Source: Uliginosibacterium gangwonense DSM 18521 (GTDB lineage: Bacteria; Pseudomonadota; Gammaproteobacteria; Burkholderiales; Rhodocyclaceae). Taken from it: a stretch of 40,542 nt of DNA. The number at the start of each line of letters is the position of its first letter. The first letter of the stretch is position 1. The notes beneath the pieces were generated by a model that saw only the letters and a list, made by a program, of their open reading frames with translations, had not been told where the DNA came from and ran no database searches. The stretch covers positions 156 through 40,697 of the forward strand of contig NZ_KB892845.1 in the NCBI RefSeq assembly GCF_000373965.1. The letters run 5' to 3'. Shown piece after piece: positions 24,205 through 33,400 of the stretch. The translations under genes and the position numbers were made by a program.

Positions 24205-24362
24205 GTTCTGCCTTGAGTTATTTGGCATCTGCAGAACATAATCATGAAATCTATTCGATGGAATGTGCGCCACCGTACTGTAAGCGGTATAAGGTATGAC
24301 TAAGCTTGGTTTATCTGCCTATCTCAGATCCTCTTGAGGGGCAAAACAGACAAAGGGGTCGC

Positions 24363-24938
24363 ATGCGTTTATTTTCGCTGGAGCACAGCAGGTTTGCTTA
24401 TGGCATCGACTTTATGGCGTATGGCGTTGCAGTCGTGGGGCTGACATCGCTTCTTGTGGTGCTGAGTCCGCCCACGCAACGGCTTGCTCTAATCGCTCTG
24501 GTGCTGGTCGGGCTATTGAGTTGGAGTTTGATTGAATATCTACTCCATCGTTTTGTGTTACATGGGATGCAGCCGTTTCGGCGCTGGCATGCAGCGCACC
24601 ATCAGCGCCCCAAGGCATTGATTTATACCCCCACAATCATGAGTGCGGCGATGATATTCTTTTTGGTTTTTATGCCGACATTTGGTGTGATGGGTTTATG
24701 GAGTGCCAGTTCTTTTTTTCTTGGCGTATTGGTAGGGTATTTTGCATATTCTGTTACCCATCATGCTATACATCATTGGCAATTTAATAGTCTATGGTTG
24801 AAGCAGCGCAAGCACTGGCATGCACTGCATCACCGTAGGCTCGATAAGCCGGGCTACTACGGCGTTACCAACTCATTTTGGGACAGGGTGTTTGGCAGTG
24901 GTGAATCGGAACGCAGCCCTGGATCTGCGCGTGGTTAA
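24363..24938 (+). CDS. Fatty acid hydroxylase/sterol desaturase family membrane protein
   Basis: The 191-residue protein has about four membrane segments and the His clusters of the family: HRFVLHGMQPFRRWHAAHHQRP, then THHAIHHW and HWHALHHRR. These eight or more histidines bind a di-iron centre used to hydroxylate or desaturate lipids, carotenoids or sterols with O2. The substrate cannot be told; membrane lipid modification fits the neighbouring envelope genes. The ATG at 24363 is preferred to the start at 24306 because a GGGG sequence lies just before it and the conserved region begins soon after. Confidence 0.85.
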   Translation: MRLFSLEHSRFAYGIDFMAYGVAVVGLTSLLVVLSPPTQRLALIALVLVGLLSWSLIEYLLHRFVLHGMQPFRRWHAAHHQRPKALIYTPTIMSAAMIFFLVFMPTFGVMGLWSASSFFLGVLVGYFAYSVTHHAIHHWQFNSLWLKQRKHWHALHHRRLDKPGYYGVTNSFWDRVFGSGESERSPGSARG

Positions 24939-25053
24939 AAAAAGTATTGAATTCCGAGTGTTTGCATTTTTAGGTGCTTGCTACGTACAAAAGGGTAGCG
25001 CAAAAAACTATTCAAATCTCTAGAGCTGTGTAACACAAACAAATTTTATAAAT

Positions 25054-25073
25054 TGTGTTCGGTAGCGCACTGA
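25054..25073 (+). promoter_or_regulatory. Crp-type operator candidate upstream of the DUF3309 gene
   Basis: TGTGTTCG-GTAG-CGCACTGA matches the best site at 13 of 16 arm positions. A TATTAT hexamer at 25113-25118 predicts a start near 25125, which puts the operator centre at about -61.5, the classical class I Crp position. Confidence 0.55.
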
Positions 25074-25167
25074 TTGAATTTCTTGAAAATGTTTATATGT
25101 AAATTAGGTTGTTATTATTTTGATATTCTCTGTACTGCGTCCTATTTTACTATTTGAGGAGCATCTG

Positions 25168-25326
25168 ATGAGCCTAGGAACATTGCTTCTATTAATTCTA
25201 ATCCTGATGTTGGTGGGGGTTCTGCCCACTTGGTCACATAGCCATAGTTGGGGGTACATGCCTAGCGGGGGGGTTGGCGTTTTGCTCGTCATTGTCATTG
25301 TGCTGCTGCTAACAGGGCGTTTGTAA
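25168..25326 (+). CDS. DUF3309-family small membrane protein
   Basis: The 52-residue protein, MSLGTLLLLILILMLVGVLP then WSHSHSWGYMPSGGVGVLLVIVIVLLLTGRL, has two hydrophobic helices around a short polar loop with the family's WGYxPSGG motif. Such proteins are found in many proteobacteria and have no known function. The ATG at 25168 is preceded by GAGGA with 7-nt spacing; an upstream in-frame start has no such site. It has its own operator candidate 94 bp upstream. Confidence 0.9.
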   Translation: MSLGTLLLLILILMLVGVLPTWSHSHSWGYMPSGGVGVLLVIVIVLLLTGRL

Positions 25327-25373
25327 TGATCAAGCCTGCAATATATGAGCTTCTATGCCCGCATTGATTTCGA

Positions 25374-25393
25374 TTTGTACGCTGACGCACAGA
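25374..25393 (+). promoter_or_regulatory. Crp-type operator candidate upstream of the DUF883 gene
   Basis: TTTGTACG-CTGA-CGCACAGA matches the best site at 13 of 16 arm positions. A TATGTT hexamer at 25434-25439 would place the operator centre about 62 bp upstream of the start point. Confidence 0.55.
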
Positions 25394-25469
25394 TAGGGTT
25401 CAGAAAGACCTGCATGATGTGCTGAGGGTTGGTTATGTTCAAAAATTTTCCAAATAATAAGGAGGTACC

Positions 25470-25802
25470 ATGAGTACCGAACCCAGCTTGAGTTCCATTG
25501 GAGTTGAAGCACGGAAGGATGCGCTAATGAAGGACATAAAAGTGGTGGCAGAAGATGCGGATAGCTTGATCAAGGATGTTGGTAATGCCACCGTTGAAGA
25601 GGTGTCTGCGACACGCGCAAATATTGAAAACAGTATTGGCGCGGTCCGAACAAAATTACATGATGTCAGAACGACTGTCGGTCACAAGGTGGGATGTGTA
25701 GCAAATTGCACACATGCTTATGTCAATCAACATCCGTGGAAATCTATTGGGCTCGCATCGATAGCCGGGCTGATGATTGGATTTCTGCTTCGTCGCCGTT
25801 AA
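25470..25802 (+). CDS. DUF883 (YqjD/ElaB-like) membrane-anchored protein
   Basis: The 110-residue protein has an amphipathic helical region (LMKDIKVVAEDADSLIKDVGNATVEEVSATRANIE) and a C-terminal anchor with the family signature VNQHPWKSIGLASIAGLMIGFLLRRR. YqjD and ElaB of E. coli are RpoS-dependent stationary-phase proteins that associate with ribosomes and the inner membrane. The ATG at 25470 has an excellent AAGGAGG upstream. Two cysteines (GCVANC) before the anchor are unusual. It is followed by the BON and YihY genes. Confidence 0.92.
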   Translation: MSTEPSLSSIGVEARKDALMKDIKVVAEDADSLIKDVGNATVEEVSATRANIENSIGAVRTKLHDVRTTVGHKVGCVANCTHAYVNQHPWKSIGLASIAGLMIGFLLRRR

Positions 25803-25916
25803 ACTTCTTACCTTAATCACCCTGATGTTGCCTATTCCGTGTCCTGCCCAGTCAGGCCTCGCGCAAATGAATTTCTTTGCATTCACGACATCTTATTATC
25901 TCGGGAGATCCTCATC

Positions 25917-26231
25917 ATGAAACTAATCAACAGGCTTCTTTCTGTGTTATTCCTTGCTTTTGCCTTGAGCATCGTTATGGGCTGTGCGTCTACTGCCAAA
26001 CAGGAAGGTACCGGCGAATATATCGATGACAGCGTAGTAACCACGAAGGTCAAGACAGCAATTCTAAATGAGCCAAGCCTGAAAGTTAACGAAATCAACG
26101 TTGAGACTTTCAAGGGAATTGTCCAGCTAAGCGGCTTTGTTAACACCCAGGCTGCTGTGAACAAAGCGACAGAGGTCGCGCGCTCAGTGGGTGGGGTGAA
26201 GTCCGTAAAAAATGATATACGTGTTAAATAG
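25917..26231 (+). CDS. BON-domain lipoprotein (OsmY-like)
   Basis: The 104-residue precursor has a lipoprotein signal (MKLINRLLSVLFLAFALSIV, lipobox VMGC, lipidated Cys near residue 23). One BON domain follows: DDSVVTTKVKTAILNEPSLKVNEINVETFKGIVQLSGFV then EVARSVGGVKSVKNDIRVK. BON domains bind phospholipid membranes; OsmY and related proteins are periplasmic and osmotically induced. The ATG at 25917 is preferred because GGAG at 25903-25906 precedes it and it starts the signal. The YihY gene begins 3 bp after the stop. Confidence 0.92.
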   Translation: MKLINRLLSVLFLAFALSIVMGCASTAKQEGTGEYIDDSVVTTKVKTAILNEPSLKVNEINVETFKGIVQLSGFVNTQAAVNKATEVARSVGGVKSVKNDIRVK

Positions 26232-26234
26232 AGG

Positions 26235-27182
26235 ATGACTAATCGCGGGGCTCTTTCAGGCTTAAGGTCTTTGGGCAACCCGCGCAGTGTTGTCTATTGT
26301 TCAGAATATCCTAAGCCTGTTTGGCTATGGCGGTTACTGGCCATACTCAGTGAGTCGGTCACTTCATGGATCAGCCATCGCGCAGGAAGTAAAAGTGCAG
26401 CATTGGCGTTTTACACTTTGTTTTCCATGACACCGATCCTGTTATTGGCAATAGCAATTGGTGGGCGCATATTCGGTGCTCAAGCAGCACAGGATGAGAT
26501 TGTGGCACAAGTACACAGTTTGGTTGGCCCTAACGGTGCTCTTGTAATTCAGGCATTACTGGCGGCGGCAGCGGATACTTCTGCAGGACTGTTGGCAACT
26601 CTGGTCGCCAGTGTTGTGCTTCTGGTTGGAGCCACCAGTGTGTTTGTCGAGCTTAAAGGTAGTCTTGATGAGCTCTGGGGCATCAATGCTCGCCCGGCTG
26701 CATTTAGCGTGGTATTTCTCAAAACGCGGCTTTTATCTTTTGGGATGGTATTGGCACTGGCTTTTCTTCTCCTCATTTCGCTGGTAGTGAGTGCCGCGTT
26801 GGCTATGTTAGCCCATTACACGAATAGTGCTTCGGGCTACATAGCCTCTCTTTTCGCCTCCATAGCCTCCCTGATCTCATTTTGTGTGATTGCTGGCTTG
26901 TTTGCCGTGATCTATAAAACGCTACCTGATGCGCTACTGTCATGGCGTGACGTATGGATTGGGGCTGCCTTTACTGCGGGTCTGTTCAGTCTGGGCAAGC
27001 ATGTGATCGGCCTATATCTTGGCAACAGTGGGGTCGCATCAAGTTTTGGCGCTGCCGGGTCACTGATTGCACTGCTACTCTGGGTCTATTATTCGGCACA
27101 AATTTTCTTTCTCGGTGCGGAATTTACCCGACTATACGCGTTGGCTTGTGGCAGTTTGCACCGAAAAACATCAAATATGTAG
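26235..27182 (+). CDS. YihY/BrkB-family inner-membrane protein
   Basis: The 315-residue protein has about six membrane helices and the family landmarks: HRAGSKSAALAFYTLFSMTPILLLAIAIGG, FVELKGSLDELWGI, LPDALLSWRDVWIGAAFTAGLFSLGKHVIGLYLG and LLWVYYSAQIFFLGAEFTRLYA. The family was once misnamed RNase BN; its function is unsettled. The ATG at 26235 is only 3 bp after the BON stop, with GAGG immediately against it, too close for a good site. Translation may be coupled, or start later within the first 40 codons. It probably forms an operon with DUF883 and BON. Confidence 0.87.
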   Translation: MTNRGALSGLRSLGNPRSVVYCSEYPKPVWLWRLLAILSESVTSWISHRAGSKSAALAFYTLFSMTPILLLAIAIGGRIFGAQAAQDEIVAQVHSLVGPNGALVIQALLAAAADTSAGLLATLVASVVLLVGATSVFVELKGSLDELWGINARPAAFSVVFLKTRLLSFGMVLALAFLLLISLVVSAALAMLAHYTNSASGYIASLFASIASLISFCVIAGLFAVIYKTLPDALLSWRDVWIGAAFTAGLFSLGKHVIGLYLGNSGVASSFGAAGSLIALLLWVYYSAQIFFLGAEFTRLYALACGSLHRKTSNM

Positions 27183-27213
27183 TTGTGTCTCAAGTGGGCT
27201 AGGTTCAATTTTG

Positions 27214-27233
27214 TATGTACGGTATCGAACAGA
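27214..27233 (+). promoter_or_regulatory. Crp-type operator candidate upstream of the glucan synthase gene
   Basis: TATGTACG-GTAT-CGAACAGA matches the best site at 14 of 16 arm positions and shares the 14-mer CGGTATCGAACAGA with it. A second palindrome, GTACGGT-N9-ACCGTAC (27217-27239), overlaps it. Confidence 0.6.
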
Positions 27234-27448
27234 CCGTACGTTTAAAATGAACTATGGTGAAGGCGTGGACGAAAGCCTATTGTCATCTTCCTGGGAGATT
27301 GTCATGCTCCCGATCCCCTTGGCTATTTCTCGGCATTTTTTGTTGAGTCGGTGGTCAGCACGTATACTTCAATTGCTGCTTAAGGAATCGTCTTTCGCGA
27401 CCTGATTCACATCGCCGAGACCTCCCTTTCTGGAAAGGATCCACTAAA

Positions 27449-30400
27449 TTGGGCGCCGGCAACACTGTCGTCAGGCAATGGTTTCCTTGGAGCACCGTGC
27501 TTCTGCGTGGAGTGTGGTCAAAAATCTCCAGCATAGAAGAGCCGCCGTTGCGTGCAGAACTCTTCAGTGCAGACCAGATGGAGCAGCACGGTAGGGCCCT
27601 TGCAGCAACGCATGCGCTTGCCTTGGGGCGTGGGCCAGATCTGCTGTTGCCGCGCCTTGCTGAAAACGAAGCGGTGTTGATCGGCGTTTGCAATGTGTTA
27701 GCGGGAGTCGTGACTGCCAAGAGTCGAATTACACCGGCTGCTGGCTGGTTACTTGATAATTTCTATCTGATCGAAGAGCAGATCCGTACCGCCAAGCGGC
27801 ATTTACCCAAGGGCTACAGCCGTGGGCTTCCACGCTTGGCACAAGGGCCATCGGCAGGGCGACCACGTATGTATGACATTGCGTTGGAGATTATTTCCCA
27901 CGGCGATGGTCGCGTCGATATTGAGGTTCTCAGCCATTTTGTGGAGGCATACCAGACCGTAACGGACCTTACCTTGGGAGAATTGTGGGCAATTCCAATC
28001 ATGCTTAGGTTGGCCGTGATCGAAAATCTGCGTCGGGTTGCGATGCGGATTTCAGCGGGCTGGAGTGCGCGTGATCTGGCCAATTCATGGGCTGACCGAA
28101 TGACGCAGATCATTGAGGAAGACCCCAAAAGCCTGATCCTGATTGTTGCCGACATGGCACGTTCCGATCCTCCTATGGTCAGTGCCTTTGTGGCCGAACT
28201 GGCGCGCCGCTTGCAGGGCAGGGGGCCAGCGCTGGCATTGCCTTTGACCTGGATTGAGCAGCGATTGTCTGAGTCGGGGCTGTCAATCGAATTACTCGTC
28301 CAGTCTGAAAACCAGCAGCAAGCAGCGGATCAGGTATCCATCAGCAACAGTATTGGCAGCCTTCGCATGCTGGGGGCCATAGACTGGCGTAATTTCGTTG
28401 AAACAGTCAGCATCGTTGAGCAAATTCTGTGTGAAGACCCTGCGGGCATATACGCCAAGATGGATTTTCCCACCCGAGATCAGTATCGCCATGCCACTGA
28501 ACGTATTGCCAAGGCTGGTGTTATGGCCGAAAAGGAAGTGGCTCGCAAAGCGATTGAGCTGGCTTGCGCAGGAGTGGTAATTGATGAGAGTACCGAGTCG
28601 AATGCTTACATGGGTCATGTGGGTTATTTTCTGATTGACAAAGGGGTTCCAGAACTGGAGCAGTTTGCGCGAGTGCATCTATCCGTGGGCACTTTGATAC
28701 GTCGTGCGATGCGTAAGGTCCCTTTATCGCTTTATTTGGGCGGGGTCGCACTTGTTTCGCTCATGGCTACGCTGTTACTCATGGTGCAGTTGCCTACGGC
28801 AGGCTTGGAGGAATGGATATTGTGGTCGGTCGGTAGCATTGCGCTCATAGCAGCCAGCCGCTTAGCGGTAGCTTTGGCCAACTGGGTGAGTAGTGTAATA
28901 GTCGCGCCACAGTCATTGCCAAAAATGGATTTTTCCAAGGGCATACCACCACAATGGCACACTCTGGTGATTGTGCCCACCATGCTGACCAGTGTTGCAA
29001 GCGTAGAAAATTTGATTGAAGCGCTGGAAGTACGCTTCCTAGCCAATCAGGACAAATATTTGAGTTTTGGTCTGCTCACCGATTTCGCCGATGCAGATCG
29101 TGCTACCTTATCTGAAGACGAGCCTATACTGGCATTGGCAAAAAATAGAATAAATAAGCTTAATGACAAATACTTTGCCAGTGATAGTGAGTATGCCCAG
29201 GGTGGTGTTTTCTTTCTCTTTCATCGCCCACGGTGTTGGAATCCACACGACAAGATCTGGATGGGCTATGAACGCAAGCGGGGAAAACTGGCGGCATTGA
29301 ACGCTTTCCTGCGCGGAGGTGGTCAGGACGCCTTTACACTTGTCGTCGGTAACACTGCATTGTTGGGTGATGTGAAATATGTCATCACGCTGGACACGGA
29401 TACGCAGTTGCCCCGTGATGCGGCGCGGCAATTTGTCGGCGCCATGGCACACCCTCTGAATCAACCACATTTTGACGCAACAAGGCTGCGTGTCATTAAA
29501 GGGTATGGAATTTTGCAGCCAAGTGTCGCTATCAGCTTGCCAAGTACCAATCGTTCACGCTATGCCCGCCTGTATGGCGGAGAACCCGGAATTGACCCCT
29601 ATACGCGTGCTGCATCAGATGTTTATCAAGATGTATTTGGCGAAGGTTCCTTCATCGGTAAGGGAATCTATGATATTGATGCGTTCGAGCAGGCTGTAGG
29701 GGGATGTTTCCCTGAGAACCGGATACTGAGTCACGATTTACTCGAAGGCTGTTATGCACGCTCGGGGCTGCTAAGCGATGTGCAGCTCTATGAGGATTAC
29801 CCAACTCGCTATATGGCGGATGTCTGCCGACGTTACCGTTGGATTCGTGGCGATTGGCAACTGGCCAGTTGGCTGCTGCGACGTGTTCCGGCAGGAGGCG
29901 CAAGTAGCTGTCAAAATCCGCTCTCTGCTTTGTCACAGTGGAAATTGCTTGATAATCTGCGCCGCAGTCTTGTACCTACGGCACTGATGGTCTTGTTCTT
30001 TACCGGGTGGTTGGTATTGCCACAGGCATGGGTTTGGAGTGCTTCTGTGCTGAGTTTCATATTCATCCCGTCTTTGTGTTCACTCATTCGTGAGCTGCTG
30101 CGCAAACCCGAAGAGGTGATGTTCAGGCAACACCTTATGGCGTTGGCACACTCAGCTTCCCGCCATTTTGGCCAGATGTTTTTTGAACTTGCGTGCTTGC
30201 CATATGAAGCTCTTTTCAGTCTGGATGCAATTGTTCGAACGCTCTGGCGCGTGGCAAGGGCCCGAGGGCATTTACTTGAGTGGAATCCGTCGAGCAACGA
30301 CAGCAGCGTATTTGCCCGCAATGCGTTCCTTAGCACTGTCCGCAAGATGTGGATCGCGCCGGTGTGCGCTGTGTTAGGGAGTATCGCGTTGCTTTTCATG

Positions 30401-33400
30401 CAACCGGTATCCTTGCCGGTTGCTGTCCCATTCCTGTTACTATGGTGTATTGCGCCTCTGTTTGCCTGGTGGATAAGCCTGCCATTGCAGCCTCACCAAG
30501 CAGCCCTATCGTCGGAGCAATTACTTTTCCTGCGTTGTATTGCTCGCCGCACCTGGGCCTTCTTCGATGGCTTTGTCAGTCAGGAAGACCACTGGCTGCC
30601 GCCTGACAATGTACAGGCGTATCGTGCGGTTGCGGTGACTCATCGCACATCTCCCACCAATATGGGGCTGGCGTTACTGGCGAACCTATCAGCATATGAT
30701 TTTGGCTATATTTCTAGCGGTAGCCTGATTGAGCGGAGTACCAATACCCTGCATACGATGAAGACCTTGGCTCGACATCGCGGGCACTTCTTCAACTGGT
30801 ATGACACCCTTACGCTTCAACCGCTGCCGCCGCTCTATGTATCAACAGTGGATAGCGGAAACCTTGCTGGTCACCTATTGACCCTACGTGGCGGACTTCT
30901 TGCGCTGAGCGCTCAACCGATTCTAGGAGGGCAGCTGTTTGAAGGGCTGAGCGATACGGTGAGGATTCTTTCGGAAACCTTGGGAGATGCTTTTGCAACA
31001 ACTATTGTGCGCGTGAAGGCATCCCTTGCCTCTATACAGCACCATCCACTCAATACCTTGAGTGCTGCACATCTGTCACTTGTCGATTTACTTCAGCATG
31101 TAAAGACACTGAATAACCTGCTTCCAGGAAATGCCCTTCCTACGGAAGCACTTGGGATGGAAATCATCGCGCCCGAACATGAGGCGGCTGCCTGGCAGAT
31201 GGCACTTGTCCAACAGTGCCAAGAAGCGCTGAACGATCTCGAAGCCCTGGCCCCTTGGGTGCAATTACCCGTTCCACCAGTAGGGCTGGAGGTGTTTCTC
31301 CGCACAGCAAATGTCGTCCCAAGCCTGCGTGCGCTATCGAAGCTGGATGATGTGCTGTGCCCCGCAATTGCAAGCCGGCTCGATCAAGGCGTTGATCCGG
31401 CTCAACGTATATGGCTTGAAAGCCTAGATCGAACTGTACTCACCGGTAGTCAGTGCGCCCGAGAACGCATCCTGGCGCTGGAGGCACTGGCGCAGACATG
31501 TCTTGAGCTCTCGCATATGGATTACGAGTTCCTGTTTGACAAGGCTCGTCGATTGCTCTCTATTGGCTATAACGCCGGGGAGCGTCGAGTAGATGCGGGC
31601 TATTATGATTTGTTGGCTTCTGAATCCCGGCTCTGCAGTTTTGTTGCCATTGCACAGGGGCAATTACCGCAAGAGAGCTGGTTTTCATTGGGACGTCTGC
31701 TTACGAGCACTGGGGGGGATCCGGTTTTGCTATCGTGGAGCGGCTCAATGTTTGAGTATCTGATGCCATTGCTGGTGATGCCAACCTATGACAATACGCT
31801 GCTCGATCAAACGTGTAAGGCCGCTGTTGCAAGACAGATTGAATACGGCCATCAGCGCGGTGTGCCCTGGGGGATTTCTGAGTCTGGCTACAACACGGTC
31901 GATCTGCATCTGAATTATCAGTATCATGCATTTGGTGTGCCGGGGCTTGGGCTCAAGCGTGGGCTGGCAGAGGATCTTGTTATTGCGCCTTATGCTTCTG
32001 CAATGGCTTTAATGGTTGATCCAGAAGAGGCTTGCCGGAATCTTCAACGGATGGCACAGGATGGGTTTGTTGGTAAATACGGATTTTTTGAGGCGATAGA
32101 CTATACCCCAGCCCGACAACGCCGGGGACGTTCCTGCTCAATCGTGCGTTCCTTCATGGCGCACCACCAAGGCATGAGTCTGTTGGCCTTGGCGTATTTG
32201 ATTCTGGATCGCCCTATGCAGAAACGGTTTGAATCGGAGGCTCAGTTTCAGGCTGTCATGTTGTTGTTGCAGGAGCGGATTCCGAAAGAACCCGCCTTGT
32301 TTTCACATACAGCCCAACATTTTGATCTGCGGTCAAATTCTGCAGCGGAAACCTCAATTCGGGTATTTGACAACCCAACCACCGCTATGCCCGAAGTTCA
32401 ATTGCTATCAAATGGCCGTTATCACGTCATGGTAAGCAATGCTGGAGGAGGTTACAGCCGCTGGAAAGATCTGGCGGTTACGCGTTGGCGTGAAGACAGT
32501 ACTTGCGACAATTGGGGAAGCTTCTGTTACATCCGAGATGTGGCAAGCGGCAGGTTCTGGTCAACCAGTTATCAGCCTACGCTCGAAATGCCAGAACGCT
32601 ACGAAGCGATCTTCTCCGAGGGGCGCGTTGAATTTCGTCGTCGTGATACTTCGAATTATGGCGAAAGTATATTTGATACCCATACCGAAATTGTTGTATC
32701 TCCCGAAGATGATATTGAATTACGTCGTGTGCACGTCACGAATCGTTCACGCCACCAGAAACAAATTGACCTGACAAGCTATGCTGAAGTCGTCATAGCG
32801 TCTGCTTCTGCCGATGCAATGCATCCCGCGTTCAGCAATCTATTTGTGCAGACCGAGATTCTTCAGGACCGACACGCAATTCTGTGTACCCGTCGCCCCC
32901 ACTCGGTTGGGGGACAGTCGCCTTGGATGTTGCATCTGATGGTGGTGCGCGGTTGTGTTATCGGTGAGGTTTCTTTCGAGACGGATCGGTCGCGCTTTAT
33001 CGGCCGTACTTGTAACGCTGCTAACCCGCAAGCGATGCGTAGCGCTGGCGCTCTTTCCGGTACTGAAGGTTCGGTACTCGACCCGATTGTGGCAATCCGC
33101 TGTCGCATCACACTCGAACCAGAACAAACGGCCATCTTTGACATTGTGTCGGGCATGGCCGATACCCGCGATATAGCCCTCAGCCTAGTTGAAAAATATC
33201 AGGACAGGCATCTTGCAGACCGTGTGTTTGATCTGGCATGGACCCATAGCCAGGTGGTCTTGCGTCAGCTCAATGCCAGTGAGGCTGAGGCCCAACTGCA
33301 TTCACGCTTGGCCAGTTCTGTCATCTATGCAAATGCTGTGTTGCGCACAGACCCTGCTGTGATCGTCCGTAATCGTCGTGGGCAGTCTGGCCTATGGGGC

